From Bacillota bacterium (GTDB taxonomy: Bacteria; Bacillota; Clostridia; Acetivibrionales; JAFADI01), in the NCBI GenBank assembly GCA_023424965.1, contig JAFADI010000190.1, forward strand, positions 1 through 27,017: 27,017 bases of DNA, written 5' to 3'. Below are positions 6,903 through 14,249 of the stretch, piece by piece. Below the pieces are notes generated by a model. It saw only the letters and a list, made by a program, of their open reading frames with translations. It did no database searches and had not been told where the DNA came from. The position numbers and the translations under genes were made by a program. The number at the start of each line of letters is the position of its first letter. Positions within the stretch are counted from its first letter, which is position 1.

Positions 6903-8792
6903 ATGAAACAGGCTTTTCCACGATTAAAAGCTGCAGTACGCCCCGGACTCAAGGTTTTCAGATTTTTTTACAACCTTCGGATACGGTACAAGCTGGCTCT
7001 GTCCTATTTTCTTGTCACCATGCTCCCCGTATGCGCCATAGGCTTTTTTTCCTATTCATCCACCTTCAATTACATCAAGGAGCAGGGCGTGACCACCATG
7101 TCCTATACCCAGCAGCAATTTATCACCAATGTAACCAACCGGCTGACCGGCTATGTAAAGCTGGCCGATACCATTTATTTCGACCAGAAAATCCAGGACT
7201 TTCTGGCGGGAAATTACGACGGCTATTATGAAGAGTACGACATTGCCTCAAATTATATCGCCCCGGTGCTTACCCCCCTGCTCAAGGCCACAGGCAGAAG
7301 CATCAACGTAGATCTGGTGAGGTTTACAAATACCAACAGCGAAATAATCAACAACAATTACGACAACATGGATTTTGCGGGCGTAGCCCATGACGATTAC
7401 CTGGAGTCGGGCAAACAATCCTACAATGTTCTCAATGAGAACCGGGTGAGGAACAAAGAGTGGTTTAAGAACCTCAAATACAAAAGGGACGGCTATGTGT
7501 GGGGACAGGTGGATGAAGACGGCCAGTACAACAACATTTCCCTCATGAAGCCCCTCATACGCTTTCTGGATTCCAGATTTTCAAATGCGGCAAACAGGCA
7601 AATAGGCATTCTGAAGGTTTCCGTACGGCTGGAAGACGTTCTGGGTGATGAAGGCCAGCCCGCAGAGACCATGGAGGACTTCAACATTGTATTTGACAGC
7701 GACGGCAACCTCCTTTCCGTGGAAAAAAGCAAAAGGGATTTTTATGAGGGCAACAAAGAACAGATTACAAACCTGCTGCTGTCCGGCGCAGAGCAAAAAA
7801 GCCTGTTCCTGCAGGATTACGTATTCATCAAAGGCAGCATCGGCCTGACGGATTGGAAAGTCATCAGCGTCAATTCCATACAAAAGATTAATACGAATGC
7901 AAAACAGGTCCGGAGAATGATCATTTTGTACTGCCTGATCGCCCTCATTATTTTGTTCTTTGTCACAAACCTTATTTCAGGCTCCTTCTCCAGGAGGATC
8001 CTCCGGATTTCCAGGGGGATGAACAGGTTCAAAAGCGGGGACTTCACGGGGGAAATTACCGACAAAAACAATGACGAGATAGGATATCTGGCTTCTACCT
8101 TCAATGAAATGACGTCGAGGATAGGGAACCTGATAAGAGACAATTACCAGGCCAACATCGACAGGAAGGAGGCCCAGCTGAAGGCCCTCCAGGCTCAAAT
8201 CAACCCCCATTTCCTCTATAATTCCCTCTCCAGCATCAGCCGCCTGGGGAATAAGGGAGACGCCCAGAGCATAGACAGGATGGTAAGGGCGATGACCACC
8301 TTTTACAGGATGACATTGAACAAGGGCAGGGATATTATAAGCATAACGGATGAAATCGAGCAGGTGAAATCCTATGTGGAGATCTACAAGATCAGAAAGG
8401 GCGACGAATTCAGCATAGCTTATGATATTGATGAAAACATCTCCGGATTCTATACGGTCAAAGTAATTTTGCAGCCTTTCATAGAAAATATCCTGGAGCA
8501 TGGGATATACAACCGTAAAAGCAGCATCAACATTTTGCTGCGTGCCAGGGCAAGGGAAGAGGATATCGTATTTGAGATTATCGACGACGGCATCGGCATA
8601 AGGCAGAAAAAGGTTGATGCCTTGTTGTCGGAGGATGCCCCCGAAACAAAGGGCTATGGGATAAAAAATGTCAGCGACAGGATCAAGCTCCAGTTCGGAG
8701 CCGGCTATGGGGTGAACATATACAGCAGGCCGGGAATCGGCACCTGTGTTACTATTTTGATACCCAAAATAAAACAGGAGGCCATCGGGTGA
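6903..8792 (+). CDS. YesM-type membrane sensor histidine kinase
   Basis: A 629-residue sensor kinase that would phosphorylate the YesN-type regulator encoded immediately upstream. The first transmembrane helix is at about residues 32-52 (LALSYFLVTMLPVCAIGFF). It is followed by an extracellular sensing region of about 280 residues, probably Cache-like. The second helix is near 340-362 (MIILYCLIALIILFFVTNLI), followed by a HAMP linker with FKSGDFTGEI. The His_kinase dimerisation segment has AQINPHFLYNSLSSI with phospho-acceptor H436. The ATPase domain has the N-box ILQPFIENILEHG, the DDGIGI G1 box and GYGIKNVSDRI. A long extracytoplasmic region suggests direct sensing of an external sugar or of the liganded binding protein; the signal is not known. 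Confidence 0.94.
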   Translation: MKQAFPRLKAAVRPGLKVFRFFYNLRIRYKLALSYFLVTMLPVCAIGFFSYSSTFNYIKEQGVTTMSYTQQQFITNVTNRLTGYVKLADTIYFDQKIQDFLAGNYDGYYEEYDIASNYIAPVLTPLLKATGRSINVDLVRFTNTNSEIINNNYDNMDFAGVAHDDYLESGKQSYNVLNENRVRNKEWFKNLKYKRDGYVWGQVDEDGQYNNISLMKPLIRFLDSRFSNAANRQIGILKVSVRLEDVLGDEGQPAETMEDFNIVFDSDGNLLSVEKSKRDFYEGNKEQITNLLLSGAEQKSLFLQDYVFIKGSIGLTDWKVISVNSIQKINTNAKQVRRMIILYCLIALIILFFVTNLISGSFSRRILRISRGMNRFKSGDFTGEITDKNNDEIGYLASTFNEMTSRIGNLIRDNYQANIDRKEAQLKALQAQINPHFLYNSLSSISRLGNKGDAQSIDRMVRAMTTFYRMTLNKGRDIISITDEIEQVKSYVEIYKIRKGDEFSIAYDIDENISGFYTVKVILQPFIENILEHGIYNRKSSINILLRARAREEDIVFEIIDDGIGIRQKKVDALLSEDAPETKGYGIKNVSDRIKLQFGAGYGVNIYSRPGIGTCVTILIPKIKQEAIG

Positions 8793-8810
8793 TTGAGCCG
8801 GAACAAGGCG

Positions 8811-9923
8811 TCAATCGGGGCTTTTTTCCCTGGCCAGGTATTCCTTCAAGGTTCTGCCCTTGAATACACCCTGGAGGATGTTCTTGAGCAGCAGCAGGGT
8901 GATGGGGCCAATGATCAAGCCGATGACGCCCAGCAGCTTGAGGCCGCTGTACATGGCCAGCAGGGTCAACAGGGGATGTACGCCTATTTGCTGGCCCAAG
9001 ACCTTGGGCTCGATCATCTGCCGGACAACCAGAACGATGCCGTAGAGGATGACCAGGGATAAACCCATCCGTATGTCGCCGGTGATAAAATTGTATACCG
9101 CCCACGGAATGAGGATGCTTCCTGTGCCGAGAATGGGCAGCGCATCGATGATGCTGATGAGGAAGGCCAGCAGGATGGCATAGTTTATTCCGATGACCGA
9201 AAAACCGATGAGGAGTTCCGTCAAGGTGATGGACATGAGGATGAGCTGGGCTTTTATATAGCCGAAGAAGGCAAAAAACATATCATTCTTTATACTCTGG
9301 TATTTTTCAATCAGGGCCTCGGGAAGATGGGACTTGAAAGTACTGCCGATCTTTTCCCGGTCACTGGCAAGAAAAAAGGTGGAGAGAATGGTGACAAGAA
9401 TAAAAATAAGTGCCTGGGGCAAATTCGAGATCCCGGAGATGATTCCCAGCAGGTAACTGGAAACACTGTCGATGATGCCCTGCAGATTCAACTTGCCTGT
9501 AAAATCTGCCGAAAGGCTTTCAATGTTGTTCAGAACCTCCTGGGGAAGCCCGTGGTAGATCTCCGAAGCCTGGTCGATCAGCTTCAGAATCTCATTATAA
9601 ACCTGCATAAAATATGTAGGGAAAAGCACCGACAGTTCTTTAAGTTCGGCAATAAGCTTGGACACAAGCAGGAAAACAACGGAACCGAAAGCGCCCAGGA
9701 CAAGGATCAGCGAGACTGCGGCAGCAGCCCTCCTTGGAAATCTTGCCTTCCGTACCAGCAGTTTGATCAACGGCTCCATCAGCAGTGAAACAATAAATGC
9801 AATGAGAAAGGGCGCTAAAAAAATACTCAGCCGGAAGGTGAGAAAGATACCTAAAACGGCACAGAGGACAATCACCAGAAGTCCAAGGAGCTTTTTGAAA
9901 TTTATATTGTAGTATTCGAACAT
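8811..9923 (-). CDS. AI-2E/PerM/YtvI family membrane protein
   Basis: A 370-residue integral membrane protein of the AI-2E family transporter group (PF01594-type). These proteins have about 7-8 transmembrane helices; members are linked to AI-2 export, sodium/proton exchange or unknown transport. Hydrophobic segments occur from the start (LLGLLVIVLCAVLGIFLTF, FLAPFLIAFIVSLL) to the C-terminal helices. The family motif region ALPILGTGSILIPWAVYNFI and the late MIEPKVLGQQIGVHPLLTLLAMYSG are clear. I start at the ATG at 9921-9923 (MFEYYNINFKK), which has AAGGATAGG just upstream on this strand. An earlier in-frame start 19 codons upstream would lie within the promoter. The gene is transcribed against the sensor kinase and away from rpsB. 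Function beyond family is not predictable. Confidence 0.9.
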   Translation of the reverse strand: MFEYYNINFKKLLGLLVIVLCAVLGIFLTFRLSIFLAPFLIAFIVSLLMEPLIKLLVRKARFPRRAAAAVSLILVLGAFGSVVFLLVSKLIAELKELSVLFPTYFMQVYNEILKLIDQASEIYHGLPQEVLNNIESLSADFTGKLNLQGIIDSVSSYLLGIISGISNLPQALIFILVTILSTFFLASDREKIGSTFKSHLPEALIEKYQSIKNDMFFAFFGYIKAQLILMSITLTELLIGFSVIGINYAILLAFLISIIDALPILGTGSILIPWAVYNFITGDIRMGLSLVILYGIVLVVRQMIEPKVLGQQIGVHPLLTLLAMYSGLKLLGVIGLIIGPITLLLLKNILQGVFKGRTLKEYLAREKSPD

Positions 9924-9958
9924 TATCCTATCCTTATAAAATAAATGTAGTCCTCTAT

Positions 9959-9987
9959 AGTTTAAACCAGGCGGGAGCATCAGTCAA
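9959..9987 (-). promoter_or_regulatory. Sigma-A promoter of the AI-2E family gene
   Basis: Read on the minus strand, TTGACT (plus 9982-9987) and TAAACT (plus 9959-9964) are separated by exactly 17 bases. The -10 box is about 35 bases before the ATG at 9923. Confidence 0.7.
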
Positions 9988-10050
9988 TAAGGTTTGGCGG
10001 CATAAATACCTGAGACTGCAATAAAAATTCAAAATGCCGCAAACATTTTA

Positions 10051-10079
10051 TTGATAAAAAGCCCTCCTTGTGTTAAACT
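10051..10079 (+). promoter_or_regulatory. Sigma-A promoter of rpsB
   Basis: TTGATA at 10051-10056 and TAAACT at 10074-10079 are separated by exactly 17 bases. Transcription from here would give an untranslated leader of about 115 bases before rpsB. Confidence 0.75.
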
Positions 10080-10111
10080 ATTAGACGGAAAAATACACAC
10101 GGTGCAAGATT

Positions 10112-10153
10112 CGTGAATTGTTGCCTGAACGCCAAGCGTCAGGTTGGTTCACG
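10112..10153 (+). promoter_or_regulatory. Structured leader of rpsB, candidate S2 control element
   Basis: The rpsB leader folds into a two-tier stem. The outer arms CGTGAA (10112-10117) and TTCACG (10148-10153) pair perfectly. An internal loop follows, then the inner arms CCTGA-A-CGC (10124-10132) and GCG-TCAGG (10136-10143) with a 3-base CAA loop and one bulged A. There is no T-run, so it is not a terminator. A stem with internal loop and bulge close to a ribosomal protein gene is the usual form of an autoregulatory site; S2 feedback is known in other bacteria, but here it is inference. Confidence 0.5.
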
Positions 10154-10199
10154 GAGATGAAAGTGCCGGCGGTATTAAACGAATAGGAGGGAATATATC

Positions 10200-10946
10200 A
10201 TGTCAGTTATTTCAATGAAGCAGTTGCTTGAAGCAGGTGTTCACTTCGGTCACCAGACCAGAAGATGGAACCCAAAGATGGCTGAATACATTTTTACGGA
10301 GAGAAACGGTATTTACATTATCGATCTTCAGAAAACCGTGAAAAAGGTAGAGGAAGCCTATTATTTTATAAAGGAAGTTGCAGCCAACGGCGAAGACGTT
10401 CTCTTTGTGGGAACAAAGAAGCAGGCGCAGGATTCCATTAAGGAAGAAGCTGAAAGAAGCGGCCAGTTCTTTGTAAATGCAAGATGGCTGGGTGGAATGC
10501 TCACAAACTTTAAGACCATCCGTAAAAGGATCGACAGATTGAAGCAGATCAGGGATATGGAACAGAACGGTGTGTTCGAAGTTCTTCCCAAGAAGGAAGT
10601 TATCAAGCTGAAGGGTGAACTGGAAAAGCTCGAAAAATACCTTGGCGGAATCAAGGATATGAAGAGGCTTCCCGGAGCTCTGTTCATCGTAGATCCCAGG
10701 AAAGAAAGAAATGCCATCATGGAAGCAAGAATTCTTGGCATACCGGTGGTTGCCATTGTAGATACAAACTGTGATCCTGATGAAGTGGATTATGTAATTC
10801 CCGGCAATGACGATGCCATCAGGGCAGTCAAGCTCATTGCAGGAAAATTGGCCGATGCCGTCATCGAAGCCCGTCAGGGAGAACAGCTCACCGACAACGG
10901 CGAAGCTGTAAAGGAAGAAGCCGTTGAAGAAGTAGCTGCGCAGTAA
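10200..10946 (+). CDS. rpsB: 30S ribosomal protein S2
   Basis: A 248-residue ribosomal protein S2, which binds the small subunit on the solvent side and is needed for S1/mRNA placement in many bacteria. The N-terminus MSVISMKQLLEAGVHFGHQ and the following TRRWNPKMAEYIFTERNGIYIIDL are the family signature. VLFVGTKKQAQ, ARWLGGMLTNFKTI, PGALFIVDPRKE and VAIVDTNCDPDEVDYVIPGNDDAIR are all conserved segments. The C-terminus is a short acidic tail. AGGAGGG precedes the ATG. It is transcribed from its own promoter through a structured leader and is followed by a terminator-like hairpin before tsf, the classic rpsB-tsf arrangement. Confidence 0.99.
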   Translation: MSVISMKQLLEAGVHFGHQTRRWNPKMAEYIFTERNGIYIIDLQKTVKKVEEAYYFIKEVAANGEDVLFVGTKKQAQDSIKEEAERSGQFFVNARWLGGMLTNFKTIRKRIDRLKQIRDMEQNGVFEVLPKKEVIKLKGELEKLEKYLGGIKDMKRLPGALFIVDPRKERNAIMEARILGIPVVAIVDTNCDPDEVDYVIPGNDDAIRAVKLIAGKLADAVIEARQGEQLTDNGEAVKEEAVEEVAAQ

Positions 10947-10987
10947 AAGCGGCTTTTGGTCGGATTTGTTCCGAAAACGACACTGAT

Positions 10988-11023
10988 AAAATCCGGTCTT
11001 TCTTAAAACTAAGGCCGGATTTT
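10988..11023 (+). terminator. Intercistronic terminator/attenuator between rpsB and tsf
   Basis: AAAATCCGG at 10988-10996 and CCGGATTTT at 11015-11023 form a perfect 9-bp stem with an 18-base loop. The T-run is part of the stem (five T ending at 11024). Placed between rpsB and tsf, it would reduce tsf transcription relative to rpsB instead of ending the operon. Confidence 0.7.
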
Positions 11024-11097
11024 TCATAACCGATGTCAAAGCATAAAACTACTAACAAAGTAAATAATATGAATAATTCAAGTTTGGAGGATTTGTC

Positions 11098-11745
11098 ATG
11101 ATTACTGCAGATATGGTAAAACAGCTCCGCGAAAGAACGGGAGCCGGGATGATGGACTGTAAGAAGGCTCTCACCGAAACAAACGGAGACCTGGACAAGG
11201 CGATTGAATACCTGAGGGAGAAGGGTCTGGCTGCTGCAGCCAAGAAGGCCGGAAGAATTGCTGCCGAAGGTATAGTGGAAGCATACATACATGGCAATGG
11301 TAGAATCGGCGTTCTGGTAGAAGTAAACATAGAAACCGACTTTGCCGCAAAGAATGAAGACTTCAGGGCTTTTGTAAAAGACGTTGCAATGCAGATTGCA
11401 GCCAGCAAGCCTGAATATGTGAGGAAAGAGGAAGTGCCTGCGGACGTTATTGAAAAGGAAAAAGAAATTCTCAAGGCACAGGCGTTGAACGAAGGTAAGC
11501 CGGAGAAGATCGTGGAGAAAATGGTAGAAGGCAGGATTGAAAAGTATTACAAGGAAGTGTGCCTGCTGGAGCAGCCTTTCATCAAGGATCCCGACAGAAC
11601 GGTTCAGCAGCTGATGAATGAAAAAATCGCTACCATCGGTGAAAACATAAGCATCCGAAGGTTTGCAAGATTTGAAATGGGCGAAGGCCTTGCCAAAAAA
11701 GAAGAGAATTTCGCCGCAGAAGTAATGAAGCAGATTGGCGGATAA
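11098..11745 (+). CDS. tsf: Translation elongation factor Ts
   Basis: A 215-residue EF-Ts, the guanine nucleotide exchange factor that recycles EF-Tu-GDP. The N-terminal UBA-like domain MITADMVKQLRERTGAGMMD, CKKAL and GDLDKAIEYLREKG are diagnostic. The core signature ETDFAAKNEDF is present, with the usual valine replaced by alanine. The length is close to the short form found in clostridia, and much shorter than the 283 residues of E. coli, which has a longer coiled-coil part. TTTGGAGG lies upstream of the ATG. The gene is separated from rpsB by 151 bases that contain the attenuator-like hairpin and is followed by a strong inverted repeat. Confidence 0.98.
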   Translation: MITADMVKQLRERTGAGMMDCKKALTETNGDLDKAIEYLREKGLAAAAKKAGRIAAEGIVEAYIHGNGRIGVLVEVNIETDFAAKNEDFRAFVKDVAMQIAASKPEYVRKEEVPADVIEKEKEILKAQALNEGKPEKIVEKMVEGRIEKYYKEVCLLEQPFIKDPDRTVQQLMNEKIATIGENISIRRFARFEMGEGLAKKEENFAAEVMKQIGG

Positions 11746-11754
11746 AAAACGTGG

Positions 11755-11786
11755 GGGAACATATACCTTATATGTTCCCTTTATTA
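11755..11786 (+). terminator. Terminator-like hairpin after tsf
   Basis: GGGAACATATA at 11755-11765 and TATATGTTCCC at 11769-11779 form a perfect 11-bp stem with a 3-base loop, 9 bases after the tsf stop. The tail TTTATTA is only moderately T-rich. Confidence 0.75.
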
Positions 11787-11863
11787 CGACTGAGAGGACC
11801 GTGAATGGGGCTGATCTGACGATTTTCTTAGGATTTGTGGGTTGTGGAAAATATTATTTTTAT

Positions 11864-11893
11864 TTGTACGTTAATTAAGCAGGATTTTTTAAT
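11864..11893 (+). promoter_or_regulatory. Possible promoter of pyrH
   Basis: TTGTAC at 11864-11869 and TTTAAT at 11888-11893 are 18 bases apart within an A/T-rich stretch, about 43 bases before pyrH. Both hexamers differ from consensus in two or three places. The perfect hairpin after tsf makes some promoter here likely, but the exact position is uncertain. Confidence 0.35.
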
Positions 11894-11935
11894 TTAATGT
11901 AGAAAAATATCTTTACCAGAGTGGGGGATACATAG

Positions 11936-12643
11936 ATGCAAGTACCTAAGTATAAAAGGGTAATGATCAAAATCAGCGGCGAAGCCTTGGCCGGAGATAA
12001 AAAATCCGGTATTGATCCTGAAACTTTGAGTGAAATTTCTGATAAAATAAAAGCGGTACATGACATGGGCGTTGAAATTGCCATTGTAGTAGGAGGGGGC
12101 AACTTCTGGCGGGGACGCACCGGGAAGGGAATGGACCGGACCACGGCGGACCACATGGGGATGCTGGCCACCGTCATCAATTCCCTCGCCCTGCAGGATG
12201 CCTTTGAGGCAAGGGGAATACCCACCAGGGTACAAACCGCAATCGAGATGCGCCAGATCGCCGAGCCCTACATAAGAAGACGGGCGGTCAGACACCTGGT
12301 GAAAAGAAGAATTGTGATTTTTGCCTGTGGGACCGGCAATCCCTATTTCTCAACAGATACGACGGCGGCTTTGAGAGCGGCGGAGATCGATGCGGAAGTC
12401 ATCCTTCTGGCCAAAAAGGTGGATGGAGTTTACGACAGTGACCCTGTGCTCAATCCCGGTGCAAAGAAATTTGACAGCCTGGCATATATCGATGTGTTGA
12501 ACAGGGGCCTGGGGGTCATGGATTCTACCGCCACCTCTTTGTGCATGGACAACAATATCCCGATAATCGTTTTCGGGCTGGACGAGCCTGAAAATATTAT
12601 AAAGGTTGTTAACGGCGAAGAAATTGGGACAATAATAAGATAA
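11936..12643 (+). CDS. pyrH: UMP kinase
   Basis: A 235-residue bacterial UMP kinase of the amino-acid-kinase fold. It converts UMP and ATP to UDP in pyrimidine nucleotide synthesis and is usually a hexamer. Diagnostic segments are YKRVMIKISGEAL, the glycine-rich IAIVVGGGNFWRGR, GMDRTTADHMGMLATVINSLAL, CGTGNPYFSTDTTAALRA, VDGVYDSDP and the C-terminal GLDEPENIIKVV. The length matches the family. A GTGGGGG stretch precedes the ATG. It lies upstream of frr with a 15-base gap, the conserved pyrH-frr pairing, so the two are surely co-transcribed. Confidence 0.98.
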   Translation: MQVPKYKRVMIKISGEALAGDKKSGIDPETLSEISDKIKAVHDMGVEIAIVVGGGNFWRGRTGKGMDRTTADHMGMLATVINSLALQDAFEARGIPTRVQTAIEMRQIAEPYIRRRAVRHLVKRRIVIFACGTGNPYFSTDTTAALRAAEIDAEVILLAKKVDGVYDSDPVLNPGAKKFDSLAYIDVLNRGLGVMDSTATSLCMDNNIPIIVFGLDEPENIIKVVNGEEIGTIIR

Positions 12644-12658
12644 TTAAGGAGGGTTATT

Positions 12659-13216
12659 ATGGCTAACGACAATTACAAAGCAATTGAAGAAAAAATGAAA
12701 AAAACCATAAGCTCTTTAAAGGAAACCCTTGCGGGGTTAAGAGCCGGAAGAGCCAATCCTGCCATTTTGGATAAAATCACGGTTGATTACTATGGCGTTC
12801 CCACTCCCATCAACCAGCTTGGAAATATATCCGTCCCGGAGGCGAGAATCATCTCCATACAGCCCTGGGAAACAAAGATGCTGAAGGAAATCGAAAAAGC
12901 CATTCAGAAATCCGATGTGGGCATCAATCCTAATAACGACGGCAAAACCATCAGGCTCATATTCCCTCCCCTTACGGAAGAGCGCAGAAAAGAGCTGACA
13001 AAGGTAGTCAAGAAGGATGGAGAAGAGGCGAAGGTTGCCGTTAGGGCTATCCGGAGGGACGCAATCGAACACTTCAAGGTTCAGAAGAAAAACGGCGAGC
13101 TGACCGAGGACGATCTGAAAGACGCTGAAAAGGATGTTCAGAACCTGACGGATAAGTTTATCGCGGAAATCGACAAGATTGTGGAAACAAAGGATAAGGA
13201 AATATTGGAGGTTTAG
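12659..13216 (+). CDS. frr: Ribosome recycling factor
   Basis: A 185-residue RRF that splits post-termination ribosomes together with EF-G. The whole family pattern is visible: LRAGRANPAILDKITVDYYG, then PTPINQLGNISVPEAR, then the PWE motif, IGINPNNDGKTIR-like segment (here VGINPNNDGKTIRL), FPPLTEERRKEL and a C-terminal helix with KFIAEIDKIVETKDKEILEV. The length is exactly typical. TAAGGAGGG lies before the ATG. Its stop codon is followed only a few bases later by the start of a small PASTA-like ORF. Confidence 0.99.
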   Translation: MANDNYKAIEEKMKKTISSLKETLAGLRAGRANPAILDKITVDYYGVPTPINQLGNISVPEARIISIQPWETKMLKEIEKAIQKSDVGINPNNDGKTIRLIFPPLTEERRKELTKVVKKDGEEAKVAVRAIRRDAIEHFKVQKKNGELTEDDLKDAEKDVQNLTDKFIAEIDKIVETKDKEILEV

Positions 13217-13223
13217 TGGTTCG

Positions 13224-13415
13224 GTGGACATTGTTGGCTTGACTCTTGAGGATGCAAGGGCGGTTTTAACCAGGGAAGGCTTCACGGAGACAACGATAAA
13301 GGTTACGGCGCCTCCAAGGGAAAAATCCCGGAATTTTGATGAAAGTTACCGGGTTTTGAGAGTGAACTCCATCCACGGCAAAAGTATTGAAATACTGGTA
13401 TGTAAGCCCCTCTAA
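13224..13415 (+). CDS. Small PASTA-like protein
   Basis: A 64-residue protein starting, in my view, at GTG 13224, eight bases after the frr stop. The segment DIVGLTLEDARAVLTREGF resembles the first half of a PASTA repeat (V.D.VGLTLEEA...L...G). PASTA domains normally sit in penicillin-binding proteins and Ser/Thr kinases outside the cell, bound to peptidoglycan. Here there is no signal peptide and no membrane segment, so the protein should be cytoplasmic. The second half (basic, with APPREKSRNFDESYRVLRVN and a final IEILVCKPL strand) is PASTA-like only in outline. GGAGG at 13206-13210 is 13 bases from the GTG, so translation may depend on coupling to frr. The TAA stop lies within the first arm of the terminator. 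An upstream ATG at 13179 in the same frame would overlap frr and seems less likely. Confidence 0.6.
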   Translation: MDIVGLTLEDARAVLTREGFTETTIKVTAPPREKSRNFDESYRVLRVNSIHGKSIEILVCKPL

Positions 13416-13431
13416 TTTTAGAGGGGTTTTT
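13407..13431 (+). terminator. Intrinsic terminator of the pyrH-frr unit
   Basis: CCCCTCTA at 13407-13414 and TAGAGGGG at 13419-13426 form a perfect 8-bp stem with a 4-base loop followed by five T. The stop codon of the small ORF (13413-13415) lies in the first arm and loop. Confidence 0.93.
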
Positions 13432-13437
13432 GGTTTA

Positions 13438-13469
13438 TTGCTTTTTTATTCCACCTGCTGTATTATAAT
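13438..13469 (+). promoter_or_regulatory. Probable promoter of uppS-cdsA-dxr-rseP
   Basis: TATAAT at 13464-13469 lies 31 bases before the uppS ATG. The nearest -35-like hexamer is TTGCTT at 13438-13443, but the 20-base spacing is longer than normal. The preceding strong terminator makes a new promoter necessary. Confidence 0.5.
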
Positions 13470-13499
13470 TAGCGGGACCAATAATTTGCGGAGGAATGA

Positions 13500-14249
13500 A
13501 TGCTCTTTATAGATAAATTGTTTAAAAGAAAAGTCGAAAATCTGGACTCCAGATATTTACCCGCCCATATAGCAATCATTATGGACGGCAACGGCCGGTG
13601 GGCAAAAAAGAGGGGACTTCCGCGCAATGTGGGACACCGGGAAGGTTCAAATGCGCTCAGAAATATCGTCATCTTCTGTAATAAAATCGCGGTAAAATAT
13701 CTGACGGTCTATGCCTTTTCTACGGAAAACTGGAAGCGTCCCAAGAGTGAAGTTGACGCACTGATGGCGCTGCTGGTGGAGTTTTTGAAAAACGCCGAAA
13801 AGGAGCTTTCACGGGAAAATGTAAGAATAAAAGTGATGGGCGATATCCAGGCGCTTCCCGCCCAACTGCAATCGCAAATTATGAAAGTGCAAAAAATGTC
13901 CTCTAAAAATACGGGGCTTTGTTTGAATATTGCTTTGAACTATGGCGGCAGGGATGAATTGATAGCTGCGGTAAAAGCGGTTACAAGGGATGTTGTGGAA
14001 AAGAGGCTTGCCATTGAAAAGATTGACGGAGATGCTATTGCAAAAAGGCTTTATACAAGTGACATACCCGATCCTGACCTTTTGATCAGAACCAGCGGCG
14101 AAATACGTATCAGTAATTTCCTGCTGTGGCAGCTTGCATACACCGAGTTCTGGTTTACCGACGTGCTTTGGCCGGATTTCAAGGAAAAGCACCTGATTCA
14201 GGCAATCACTGAATATCAGAACAGACACAGAAGATTTGGGGGAGTTTGA
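13500..14249 (+). CDS. uppS: Isoprenyl transferase (undecaprenyl diphosphate synthase type)
   Basis: A 249-residue cis-prenyltransferase making the C55 undecaprenyl diphosphate carrier used for peptidoglycan and teichoic acid synthesis. The P-loop-like AIIMDGNGRWAKKRGLPR holds the catalytic aspartate D29. GHREG, LTVYAFSTENWKRP, then DLLIRTSGEIRISNFLLWQ and YTEFWFTDVLWPDF are the other conserved regions. The RTSGE segment has IRIS where many homologues have QRLS or MRLS, a mild change. GGAGG at 13490-13494 is 5 bases before the ATG. cdsA begins at the stop codon of this gene, so the two are translationally coupled. Confidence 0.98.
   Translation: MLFIDKLFKRKVENLDSRYLPAHIAIIMDGNGRWAKKRGLPRNVGHREGSNALRNIVIFCNKIAVKYLTVYAFSTENWKRPKSEVDALMALLVEFLKNAEKELSRENVRIKVMGDIQALPAQLQSQIMKVQKMSSKNTGLCLNIALNYGGRDELIAAVKAVTRDVVEKRLAIEKIDGDAIAKRLYTSDIPDPDLLIRTSGEIRISNFLLWQLAYTEFWFTDVLWPDFKEKHLIQAITEYQNRHRRFGGV

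Noticed and set aside
8793..8826. Possible bidirectional terminator between the kinase gene and the AI-2E family gene
   Set aside because: A short bulged inverted repeat and a T6 run are present, but the pairing is ambiguous and the T-run is not adjacent to the best stem, so it was not listed as a feature.
10212..11039. 275-codon minus-strand frame over rpsB
   Set aside because: Antisense shadow of the highly conserved S2 gene; no family resemblance.
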